From the NCBI GenBank assembly GCA_017525525.1, contig JAFXSQ010000045.1:1-59804 (forward strand): a DNA stretch of 59,804 nucleotides. The letters are read 5' to 3'. A model generated the notes under the pieces. That model saw only the letters and a program-made list of their open reading frames with translations. It had not been told where the DNA came from and did no database searches. Shown piece after piece: positions 42,710 to 50,897 of this stretch; position 1 is the stretch's first letter; every line of letters starts with the position of its first letter. The stretch is from Lachnospiraceae bacterium. Lineage in GTDB: Bacteria > Bacillota > Clostridia > Lachnospirales > Lachnospiraceae. The position numbers were made by a program, and so were the translations under genes.

Positions 42710-45553
42710 ATGGCAAATTCTGAAGAAAAAGATATAAATAAAGGAAAAGTCGGCAGCTTTTGGCGTCTGTATTTGATAGTCGGACTCGTAATACTGATAA
42801 TGCTCCTTATAGTTTATATTGCCCTGAGCAAGTCTAAAAGGGATCAGGCGTATCAGACTTCGGATCTTCTGATAAACCAGATTGAGAACGTGATTCACGG
42901 GAATGAGCGCAAAGAGCAGTCCCTAACCGATTCGCTGAAGGAGAGTTACATCTCCAAGGCCAAGGCGGTTGCATTTATCATAGATAATATACCTAATACC
43001 GAGTACTCGCTCGAAGAACTCAAGCGCATTGCCAAGCTCATGTCCATAGATGAGATACATCTGTTTACAGCAGACGGCGTTATATACAGCGGAACGGTGC
43101 CGGAGTATTACGGCTTCAGCTTTGATTCTGGAGAGCAGATGGCATATTTTAAGCCCATGCTTGAGGATAAAACTCTCTCTATGTGTCAGGATGTCACGCC
43201 GAATACCGCAGAGAGCAAGCCTATGATGTATGCAATATGCTGGAACGACAGCGGTACACGTATCATACAGGCCGGAATAGAACCCACTCGTCTTATAGAG
43301 GAGATGCAGAGCAACGAGATCTCTCAGGTCGTGGCAAATATACCGGCTTACGAAGGCGTGAAAATACTTGTTGCGGACAGGAACACAAAGGAAATCATGG
43401 GTTCCACAAATACGGATTACATCGGGATGACACTCTCCGATGTGGGTCTGGCCGGACACGATATGGAAGGAGAAGCAGTGGGACACTTTACTGCTTCTCT
43501 TGAAGGTAACAATTCATATTGCGCCATGCGGAATATGGAGGACTATTTAATAACGGTCGTGCAGGACAAGGCAACGGTCAATTCCGAGATACCGTTTACC
43601 CTGTTCTTAATCTTTGTATATCTTATGCTTGCGGCAGTATCCATCGCCATCATCGTCAAGCGTATGAACGACAGGAGGAACCGTATACAGGCCATTTCCG
43701 AGAGGGCAATCGCTGCCAGTCAGGCCAAGACCTCCTTCCTGTCTAATATGTCTCATGAGATACGTACGCCGATAAATGCAATCCTCGGTATGAACGAGAT
43801 GATCATGCGCGAGAGTAATGAGGCAGACTCGGATATCCGCATGTACTCGCAGAATATTAAAACGGCCGGCAATACGCTTTTGGGCATCGTCAATGATATA
43901 CTTGACTTCTCCAAGATAGAAGAGGGCAAGCTTGAGATAATCAATGTTGATTACGATCTTTCATCGGCAGTGAACGATCTTGTGAACATGATTAAAACAA
44001 GGCTCGATGACAAGGGGCTTTACTTGAAGCTTGATTTTGATAAGACCACTCCGAGGATGCTTAACGGAGACGAGATCAGGATAAAGCAGATAATCACCAA
44101 TATACTGTCCAATGCGGCAAAATATACGGAGAAGGGCAGTGTGACCTTCAGCGTGTCTTATGAAAAAGTCGAGGATGATCCGAATGCTATCGATCTTAAG
44201 GTGTCTGTCAGGGATACAGGTATAGGAATCCGTGATGAGGATATAGAGAAGCTCTTCTCGAGATTCGAGCGTATAGAGGAGAAGCGTAACAGAAGTATCG
44301 AGGGCGCAGGTTTGGGAATGAACATCACTCAGATGCTTCTTGAGATGATGGGAAGCTCACTGGTTGTGGAGAGCAAGTACGGAGAGGGCTCGGTATTCAG
44401 CTTTTCTATCAGGCAGAAGGTAGTGAAGTGGGAGCCTCTCGGCGATTACGAAGAGACCTGGAAACAGTCAGTAAAGTCGATGGCTGCCTATAAGGAGAAG
44501 TTCGTGGCTCCCGAAGCCGATATCCTTGTTGTGGACGATAACAGCCTTAATCTCATGGTATTTACCAGTCTTCTGAAGCGAACACAGATCAGGATAGATA
44601 AGTGTATGAGCGGCGATGAGGGAATCACGCTGGCATTAAAGAAGCATTATGATGTTATTTTTCTCGATCATATGATGCCGGAGAAGGATGGAGTGGAGAC
44701 GTTGCATGAATTAAAAGAAAACCCATCCAATCCCAATATTGATACGCCTTATATCTGTCTTACGGCCAATGCTATTTCCGGCGCGAGGGAGGAGTATATC
44801 AATGCAGGCTTCAACGATTATCTGACCAAGCCTATCAATACCGATGAGCTTGAGAAGATGCTGATCAGATATCTGCCGGAGGCTAAGGTTACGAAGACAA
44901 AAGCAGAGGAGGATTCTTCGCAGGCAGAGGAAAATACGCAGGAGCTGCCGGAGGCTCTCGCGGGACTCGGAGATATTGGTATCGATGTAGCGTCAGGCGT
45001 TGAAAGCAGCGGTTCGCTCGAGGTTTATATATCTGTTTTGAATGTGTTCTGCAAGTCGATAGACGGCAACAAGGCTGAGATAGAAGAACACTATAGGTCA
45101 GGTGACTTCGGGAATTATACCATCAAGGTGCATGCGTTAAAGAGCTCGGCGCGAATAATCGGAGCTCGGGAGCTCGGAGAGGAAGCGCAGGCACTCGAGA
45201 ATGCCGGCAAGAGTAATGATATAGCATACATCAGGGAGCATCATGATGCGTTTATCGAGAGGTATCTGGCGGTTAAGGAGCCTCTTGAGCATGCAATCGG
45301 AATGCTGAAAGAGGACGAGAGTGACGAGAATGAAGATAAGCCGATTGCGGACAGTGCGCTGCTTTCGGCAGTCTATGATGAGATGAAAAGCGCCGCAGCC
45401 GAAATGGATATCGAAAGTCTAGAGATGATACTCGATGAGATGAAGGATTACAGCATACCGGAGGATGAAAAGGAGTTGTTCGATGTTCTCAAGAAAGCGG
45501 TACAGGATATAGATTATGAAACGATAATCAACAGGCTCGAAGCAAGGCAATAG
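42710..45553 (+). CDS. Hybrid sensor kinase: sensor-HisKA-HATPase-REC-HPt
   Basis: This 947-residue protein has TM1 (about 19-39), an extracellular Cache-like sensor (about 45-290), TM2 (about 296-316), HisKA with H349 (SNMSHEIRTP), HATPase (GIGIRDEDIEKLF, EGAGLGMNIT), a receiver domain (about 604-725, VVDDNSLN and FLDHMMPEKDG), and a C-terminal HPt domain with VHALKSSARIIGA. All phosphorelay elements are on one chain; no DNA-binding output lies next to it, so a distant regulator is expected. Confidence 0.88.
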   Translation: MANSEEKDINKGKVGSFWRLYLIVGLVILIMLLIVYIALSKSKRDQAYQTSDLLINQIENVIHGNERKEQSLTDSLKESYISKAKAVAFIIDNIPNTEYSLEELKRIAKLMSIDEIHLFTADGVIYSGTVPEYYGFSFDSGEQMAYFKPMLEDKTLSMCQDVTPNTAESKPMMYAICWNDSGTRIIQAGIEPTRLIEEMQSNEISQVVANIPAYEGVKILVADRNTKEIMGSTNTDYIGMTLSDVGLAGHDMEGEAVGHFTASLEGNNSYCAMRNMEDYLITVVQDKATVNSEIPFTLFLIFVYLMLAAVSIAIIVKRMNDRRNRIQAISERAIAASQAKTSFLSNMSHEIRTPINAILGMNEMIMRESNEADSDIRMYSQNIKTAGNTLLGIVNDILDFSKIEEGKLEIINVDYDLSSAVNDLVNMIKTRLDDKGLYLKLDFDKTTPRMLNGDEIRIKQIITNILSNAAKYTEKGSVTFSVSYEKVEDDPNAIDLKVSVRDTGIGIRDEDIEKLFSRFERIEEKRNRSIEGAGLGMNITQMLLEMMGSSLVVESKYGEGSVFSFSIRQKVVKWEPLGDYEETWKQSVKSMAAYKEKFVAPEADILVVDDNSLNLMVFTSLLKRTQIRIDKCMSGDEGITLALKKHYDVIFLDHMMPEKDGVETLHELKENPSNPNIDTPYICLTANAISGAREEYINAGFNDYLTKPINTDELEKMLIRYLPEAKVTKTKAEEDSSQAEENTQELPEALAGLGDIGIDVASGVESSGSLEVYISVLNVFCKSIDGNKAEIEEHYRSGDFGNYTIKVHALKSSARIIGARELGEEAQALENAGKSNDIAYIREHHDAFIERYLAVKEPLEHAIGMLKEDESDENEDKPIADSALLSAVYDEMKSAAAEMDIESLEMILDEMKDYSIPEDEKELFDVLKKAVQDIDYETIINRLEARQ

Positions 45554-45608
45554 CCGAATATAAATACCTCGTGGTAAATGCTGCGAGGTGTTTTAATATG
45601 CGGCGTGA

Positions 45609-46265
45609 GAGAAACGAGCTTCGTATGTGCCGATTATATTCGGGATAGTTGTATCGCTGATTCCCGTAAAGAAGGAGCGTAAGGGGAACGCGGGAATTGA
45701 CTTCGCGCATCTTTCGGAGAGAGCCATGCTTTATGTGGTGTTCACCTTTGGTGAGATGGTAATTGCCATAGCGGAGTATTTTGACGGTGAACTGAATTTC
45801 AACAGCATATACTTTTCGCTGATGGCCTTTTTGATTGTGGTCGGGCTGTTCCTAAGCTACGGTACATTTTATGATAAGATTATAGATCGTGAGCAGGAGA
45901 ATAACGGACTGTTCTACATGCTCTTACATATCTTTATAATTTTTGCTCAGAACAGCATCACCAGTTCGCTTGAGTTTATGCGTGACGGGAACATGAAGCT
46001 GCTGCCGAAGGAAGCTTTCCTTATCGGATCGTTATTCACGTTTTTTGTGTTCCTTTTCCTCACAAGAAGGTACTCAAGGACGGTGTGCAGGCCGACTGCG
46101 AAGTTCTATATGCAGATGATTCTGATAGCAATAAGCTTCGTGGTTTTGATGATCATATTCAGGGACAATATGTGTGTGAACATTACAATAAGCGCAGGGT
46201 ATATATGGATTGTTTATTCGGTGATTTATTGGATGAGTAGGAAAGAAAGGCACGTGTCATCCTGA
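45609..46265 (+). pseudogene. 5'-truncated ltrA-like membrane protein
   Basis: The open frame begins after TGA 45606-45608 without an ATG. It encodes about six helices matching the C-terminal half of low-temperature-requirement A (LtrA) proteins (HLSERAMLYVVFTFGEMVIAI). The family is about 370-400 residues, so roughly the N-terminal half is missing. The 3' end is also altered: the last codons, VSS-stop, come from a GTGTCATCCTGAG repeat. It is probably a dead remnant, though GTG 45627 could start a short product. Confidence 0.65.
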
Positions 46266-46283
46266 GCGAAGCGAAGGATCTTA
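46254..46283 (+). repeat. GTGTCATCCTGAG repeat (c)
   Basis: GTGTCATCCTGAGCGAAGCG followed by AAGGATCTTA. It supplies the stop codon (TGA 46263-46265) of the ltrA fragment. Confidence 0.7.
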
Positions 46284-46306
46284 AGGAATGAGGGGAGAAA
46301 AAGGTT

Positions 46307-47185
46307 ATGGGGAAGGAAAAAAATACTGAGAAAAAACGAAGATCAGATTTCTTTGAAATGGTTAAGTATTGGACGGTGGAGGATTATTACAACCCGGGAA
46401 CCAAAGCTGAGGTGATCTGGGATATGCTCTTGTCGGAATTTATTCCGGATATAATCTGCTTCATAGAAGAAAACAAGTCAAATGAGGATAATAGATTCAA
46501 AATTTTGGCAAAAGAGTTTCCTTTGAAAGTCTGTAAAGATAAACAAGATGAAAAAGACAGCAAAAGCTTAAGGAATGTAAAACTTGATTATCTAGTTGAT
46601 AGCCCTGAATACTTGTATTTTGTCGAGCTTAAAACTACCAATTACAGTTTTGATTACGAGCAGTTTGAACGTTACTGTAATTATGTCGGGAAAGATGAAG
46701 ACAAAAAAGAAGAATACAAATGGTGTGGATTATGGGGTTTTTACTATAAAATTCTTGAGAGCAGAATAATACAGAGTTTTTTTGGAAAAACTAAGATAGA
46801 TAATAATTCTTCCGAAAATCATATCGTACATAATAAGTATGAAAAGCAGGCAAAACATATATATGAAGTATATGTAGGACCGTATAAAGATAAAGAAAAA
46901 GATCTTTTTATTAAAAGGCTAAGAGAAAAAGTAAAACAAAATGCTAAACCTATAAAACTTGTGTATTTGTTATTTAATTCTATTGAATTTAAGAAAGAGA
47001 AGCTAACCGAAGAATTACGAAATAGATATTCAAATATAGAGAAGTACATTAGTTTTGTATCATTAAAAGATTTGATAAAAGAAAACACTTTTTCATTGAA
47101 CCAGGAAAAATCGGGAACATGGGCTTCGATAAAGGAGATTATAGAAGAGATATATAGAAGAGTTGAAAGTAAATCGGAGGCATAG
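46307..47185 (+). CDS. PD-(D/E)XK-like protein
   Basis: This 292-residue protein has a candidate nuclease motif: D94 in VKLDYLVD and E107-x-K109 in YFVELKTTNYSFDYEQ, with hydrophobic strands on both sides. This spacing is that of PD-(D/E)XK phosphodiesterases. Lys-rich composition and clearly lower G+C than neighbours suggest recent acquisition. It lies 1 base before the MBL gene (stop 47183-47185, ATG 47187), implying a two-gene unit. Function could be DNA/RNA cleavage; there is no direct family match in memory. Confidence 0.5.
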   Translation: MGKEKNTEKKRRSDFFEMVKYWTVEDYYNPGTKAEVIWDMLLSEFIPDIICFIEENKSNEDNRFKILAKEFPLKVCKDKQDEKDSKSLRNVKLDYLVDSPEYLYFVELKTTNYSFDYEQFERYCNYVGKDEDKKEEYKWCGLWGFYYKILESRIIQSFFGKTKIDNNSSENHIVHNKYEKQAKHIYEVYVGPYKDKEKDLFIKRLREKVKQNAKPIKLVYLLFNSIEFKKEKLTEELRNRYSNIEKYISFVSLKDLIKENTFSLNQEKSGTWASIKEIIEEIYRRVESKSEA

Positions 47186-47186
47186 T

Positions 47187-48599
47187 ATGAACCATATTCG
47201 GATATATCAGGGCAATCAGATAGGCGGGTGTGTGACGGTCATTACGGTCGTGCATAACGGTGAGACGCGCAGGATTATGATAGATTACGGTTCGTCGCTT
47301 CCGGGCAGTGGGGTGGAAAAGGACTTTGATTATCCGTGGGAGGATGAGCCGGTGGATGCGGTGTTCTTCACGCACTATCACGGTGACCATGTGGGAAGGA
47401 TAGCGGAGATACCACGGGGAATCCCGCTGTACATGGGAGCGACGGCGAGGCAGGCGATGATCAATATCGAGGATGCTCTTTCAAAAAGCAGAAAAAGCAG
47501 CGAGGAGGAAAGAGAGCTTCACAGGCAGAAGCTTGAACTGCTACAGGATGATGAGACTGTAAATGTGTTTAATTACAACGGAAGCTTCTATGATCCGATT
47601 GATGACATCCCGGGATTTCACATAGAGCCCTTCAGTGTCGATCATTCGGCTTATGATGCGTATATGTTTCTGATAGAGTTGGAAGATGACACCAGGCCTG
47701 ACGGTAAATATCGAGTGCTTCACACCGGCGATTTCAGGGGACACGGAAGACGAGGCCATGTCATGCTCCCGCTGATATGGAAAGCCGTGCGCCGTAAAGG
47801 AAAGAGAAACGTCGATGCTCTGGTGATAGAGGGTACCATGATGAGCAGGATGACAGAGAAGGTGCTGACCGAGGAGCAGATGCAGCGTGAAGCCGAAGAG
47901 TATCTGACGAAGAACAAGTATGCTTTTTTGATTTGCTCATCGACCAATGTTGATTCGCTTGCGAGCTTTTACGAGGCGGCTCAGTGGGCGGGGGGATATC
48001 CGCATGGAAGGTATATGTATGTTTACAGTAATTATTTTTTAAAGCAGCTGGAGCTTTATACCCATACGGCAGGTTCTTACGCGACGATATACAGATTTTT
48101 AAAGACGGATCTGCTCGATAATATGGATAAGCAGCACAAGAGTGCGAGGATGACCGAACCCATGACACAGCGGCAGCTTATGGAGCGCAACGGATTTCTT
48201 GCAGTGATAAAGCCGGAGGATTTCTGTGAAAAGTATATTGATATGTTCATGGAGGCTTACAACTCCGGGCGAATAAATCAAAAGCCGGTGCTGATCTACT
48301 CAATGTGGGAAGAGTATATAAATCCGAAAAATGATAAAGTACAAAAGGACAAGTGGATTGCCTTTATTGAGAAGCAGAAAGCAAAGGGAATAGAGGTAAA
48401 GCGTCTTCACACAAGCGGACACGCGACAGCTTCGATGATCGAAGAGGTTATAAATGCGGTGGCTCCGACTGATAAGATATACCCGATGCATACGGAACGC
48501 GCCGATGCATTCCCTGAGCTTAACATAGGCAGCTTACGGGATAAAATAGTTCCGCAAAACGACGAGAGCTATGTAAGAATTACATACAAGCATGAATAA
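47187..48599 (+). CDS. RNase-J/CPSF-like MBL-fold hydrolase
   Basis: This 470-residue protein has the metal motif H63-x-H65-x-D67-H68 (FTHYHGDHVGR), SVDHSAYDAY, HTGDFRGHG and a C-terminal LHTSGHATASMIEEVI ... YPMHTE segment. The last resembles the motif order of beta-CASP RNA hydrolases such as RNase J (HVSGHA ... IPIHGE). It is shorter than RNase J (about 555) and lacks its C-terminal domain. ATG 47187 follows CGGAGGCATAGT. The substrate is uncertain, RNA or a nucleotide second messenger. Confidence 0.65.
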   Translation: MNHIRIYQGNQIGGCVTVITVVHNGETRRIMIDYGSSLPGSGVEKDFDYPWEDEPVDAVFFTHYHGDHVGRIAEIPRGIPLYMGATARQAMINIEDALSKSRKSSEEERELHRQKLELLQDDETVNVFNYNGSFYDPIDDIPGFHIEPFSVDHSAYDAYMFLIELEDDTRPDGKYRVLHTGDFRGHGRRGHVMLPLIWKAVRRKGKRNVDALVIEGTMMSRMTEKVLTEEQMQREAEEYLTKNKYAFLICSSTNVDSLASFYEAAQWAGGYPHGRYMYVYSNYFLKQLELYTHTAGSYATIYRFLKTDLLDNMDKQHKSARMTEPMTQRQLMERNGFLAVIKPEDFCEKYIDMFMEAYNSGRINQKPVLIYSMWEEYINPKNDKVQKDKWIAFIEKQKAKGIEVKRLHTSGHATASMIEEVINAVAPTDKIYPMHTERADAFPELNIGSLRDKIVPQNDESYVRITYKHE

Positions 48600-48636
48600 C
48601 CCATCCCGAGTCCCTGTTGCTTTCTAAAAAAGATGT

Positions 48637-48935
48637 GGCTAACAAAACGGCGAAAAATCAAGGAAAAGGTAGCCGAAATCAGGAAAACCGGAGCAAAAAA
48701 ACAGGAAACGGCTAACAAAACAGTAAAAAATTAAGGAAAAGGTAGCCGAAATCAGGAAAACCGGAGCAAAAAAACGGAAAACGGCTAACAAAACAGTAAA
48801 AAACTAAGGAAAAGGTAGCCGAAATCAGGAAAACCGGAGCAAAAAAACGGAAAACGGCTAACAAAACAGTAAAAAACTAAGGAAAAGGTAGCCGGAACCG
48901 AAAACCGGAGCAAAACCAGAACAAAAAACGTCCGA
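48637..48935. repeat. 73-bp tandem repeat array 2
   Basis: Units begin at 48637, 48710, 48783 and 48856, exactly 73 bp apart. Each has GGCTAAC-AAAAC followed about 31 bases later by AAGG-AAAAGGTAGCC and then CAGGAAAACCGGAGC. This is the same period and the same GGCTA-x-C / GGTAGCC pair as array 1, 20 kb away. The period is not divisible by 3, and no cas genes are near. Confidence 0.85.
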
Positions 48936-48946
48936 AGCAAAAATCG

Positions 48947-48986
48947 TATGTGGAAAAATGACTTATACAAAAATCGTATGTGGAAA
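48947..48986 (+). repeat. Short direct repeat before the T-box promoter
   Basis: CAAAAATCGTATGTGGAAAA occurs twice in a row, at 48939-48958 and 48968-48987 by hand reading. The second copy abuts the promoter at 48995. It may be an operator or the residue of array expansion. Confidence 0.35.
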
Positions 48987-48994
48987 AATCGCGG

Positions 48995-49023
48995 TTGACA
49001 AATGTATGCTCCATGTGTTAAAG
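48995..49023 (+). promoter_or_regulatory. Promoter of the T-box transcript
   Basis: TTGACA (48995-49000), 17-bp spacer, TTAAAG (49018-49023). Confidence 0.55.
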
Positions 49024-49034
49024 TCGCATAAACC

Positions 49035-49290
49035 GTTGACGAAGAGTAGTAGGCAGGGTTAAGCTCTTTTAAGAGAGCCGCAGGCGGTGGGATTGCGGCA
49101 GAGACACCTTGTGCGAATGGACTTCCGAGGGCGACCTGAAATCATAGTAGGGAAGACGGAGAGGCCTCCGTTATCAAAGCCGGCATATGAAAGTATGCGA
49201 TGAGTGGATGCAAAAGCATCAAGCCGGGTGGCACCGCAGGTTGAATTGATACCTGTCCCAGCAGTAACTACTGAGGGGACAGTTTTTTTT
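49035..49290 (+). promoter_or_regulatory. Tryptophan T-box leader with terminator
   Basis: The hallmark T-box bulge sequence GGGTGGCACCGC is at 49226-49237, followed by a terminator CCTGTCCC ... GGGGACAG and T8 (49252-49290). A TGG codon followed by A at 49118-49120 (GCGAATGGACTTCC) is the best specifier, matching tRNA-Trp and the downstream TrpB. Uncharged tRNA-Trp would bind and favour the antiterminator, so the gene is expressed on tryptophan starvation. The specifier is inferred from its place in stem I. Confidence 0.85.
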
Positions 49291-49320
49291 GTCCCTTAAA
49301 ATGAAAAGGAGGATTACACT

Positions 49321-50697
49321 ATGTCAGAAAACAAGATCCCTTACAAGATCTATCTTGAGGAAAGCGAGATGCCGAAGCAGTGGTACAATGTACGCTCCGA
49401 TATGAAGAAGAAGCCGGCACCGCTTCTTAACCCGGGCACTTTGGAGCCCATGACTGTTGATGAGCTTTCGGGCGTGTTCTGCCGCGAGCTTGCCATGCAG
49501 GAGCTTGATGATACTACAGCTTATATTGACATACCTGATGAGATACGCGACTTCTACAAGATGTACCGTCCGTCACCACTTGTCAGGGCTTACTGCCTTG
49601 AGAAGAAGCTTGACACACCGGCACACATCTACTACAAGTTCGAGGGAAATAACACCTCGGGAAGCCACAAGCTTAATTCAGCCATAGCTCAGGCTTATTA
49701 CGCAAAGAAGCAGGGCTTGAAGGGTGTTACCACCGAGACCGGAGCAGGTCAGTGGGGTACGGCACTTTCCATGGCATGTTCATACTTTGACCTTGACTGC
49801 CAGGTGTACATGGTTAAGGTTTCTTACGAGCAGAAGCCTTTCAGACGCGAGGTTATGAGAACATACGGCGCAAAGGTTACACCGTCACCTTCGATGGAGA
49901 CAGAGATAGGAAGAAAGATCAACGCTGAGTTCCCGGGAACCACGGGAAGTCTTGGATGTGCCATATCGGAGGCTGTTGAGGCAGCTACGACCCAGGAGGG
50001 TTATCGTTATGTGCTCGGTTCAGTGCTCTCACAGGTTCTCCTTCACCAGAGTGTGATCGGTCTTGAGACAAAGGCAGCTCTTGACAAGTATGGAATAAAG
50101 GCTGATACCATCATCGGCTGCGCAGGCGGCGGTTCAAACTTAGGAGGTCTTATCTCTCCTTTCGCAGGCGAGATACTTCGTGGCGAGAACAACTACGAGA
50201 TAATCGCTGTTGAGCCCGCTTCATGCCCGAGCTTGACCAGAGGTGTCTATGCTTACGACTTCTGTGACACCGGAAAGGTGTGCCCGCTCGCGAAGATGTA
50301 CACTTTAGGAAGCGGCTTCATTCCATCCGCAAACCATGCGGGCGGACTTCGTTACCACGGTATGAGCTCGATAGTATCTGAGCTTTACGACCAGAAGATT
50401 ATCACCGCAAGAAGCGTCGAGCAGACAAGCGTATTCGAGGCTGCGGAGACCTTCGCAAGAGTTGAGGGCATACTTCCGGCGCCTGAGTCAAGCCACGCTA
50501 TTAGAGTTGCCATAGATGAGGCGTTAAAGTGCAAGGAGACAGGTGAGGAGAAGAATATCGTATTCGGTCTCACAGGTACAGGTTACTTCGACATGGTAGC
50601 ATATCAGAAATACAATGACAGAGAGATGAGTGACTACATACCGACGGACGAGGATCTGCAGAAGTCAATCTCAGCAATGCCTAAGGTAGACAAGTAA
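49321..50697 (+). CDS. trpB: Tryptophan synthase beta-like protein (TrpB2 type)
   Basis: This 458-residue PLP enzyme has the Schiff-base K117 in NTSGSHKLNSA and the phosphate-binding GCAGGGSNLGG. Length and N-terminal extension (about 80 residues before YRPSPLVRA) match TrpB2, the stand-alone form not bound by TrpA. It condenses indole and serine to tryptophan. No trpA or other trp gene lies nearby; an indole-salvage role is plausible. It is controlled by the tryptophan T-box. Confidence 0.9.
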   Translation: MSENKIPYKIYLEESEMPKQWYNVRSDMKKKPAPLLNPGTLEPMTVDELSGVFCRELAMQELDDTTAYIDIPDEIRDFYKMYRPSPLVRAYCLEKKLDTPAHIYYKFEGNNTSGSHKLNSAIAQAYYAKKQGLKGVTTETGAGQWGTALSMACSYFDLDCQVYMVKVSYEQKPFRREVMRTYGAKVTPSPSMETEIGRKINAEFPGTTGSLGCAISEAVEAATTQEGYRYVLGSVLSQVLLHQSVIGLETKAALDKYGIKADTIIGCAGGGSNLGGLISPFAGEILRGENNYEIIAVEPASCPSLTRGVYAYDFCDTGKVCPLAKMYTLGSGFIPSANHAGGLRYHGMSSIVSELYDQKIITARSVEQTSVFEAAETFARVEGILPAPESSHAIRVAIDEALKCKETGEEKNIVFGLTGTGYFDMVAYQKYNDREMSDYIPTDEDLQKSISAMPKVDK

Positions 50698-50708
50698 ACT
50701 AAGATATT

Positions 50709-50833
50709 AAGAGCAGTTTCAACAAAGTACATTCTCGGCGCGACGGGAAAATGTTTTCAGAGTGCATTTCAAAGCACTCTGAAAACAATTATCCCGGGCA
50801 GCCGAGCCAGACACTTGGTAAACTGCTCTTTTT
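50709..50833 (+). terminator. Terminator stem enclosing the structured element
   Basis: AAGAGCAGTTT (50709-50719) pairs exactly with AAACTGCTCTT (50820-50830) and is followed by TTTGTTT. The 80-nt element C is the loop of this unusually large terminator-like hairpin downstream of trpB. Confidence 0.6.
50731..50810. ncRNA. Structured 80-nt intergenic element, copy C
   Basis: Its ends are ATTCTCGGCGCGACGGG and GCCGAGCCAG, with a 6-bp CTCGGC/GCCGAG closing stem. The inner 13-bp hairpin GTTTTCAGAGTGC / GCACTCTGAAAAC (50753-50786) differs from copy A on both strands, so pairing is kept by matching changes. Confidence 0.65.
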
Positions 50834-50897
50834 GTTTACAAAAAAAGCCCCGAGTGGTAAAATTTTATAGTCAGAATTCTTATGGGGAGAACGCTTG

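Noticed and set aside
48637-48935. CRISPR array or coding repeats
   Set aside because: Units are near-identical over their full length and the period is not divisible by 3, so neither spacers nor a repetitive protein fit.
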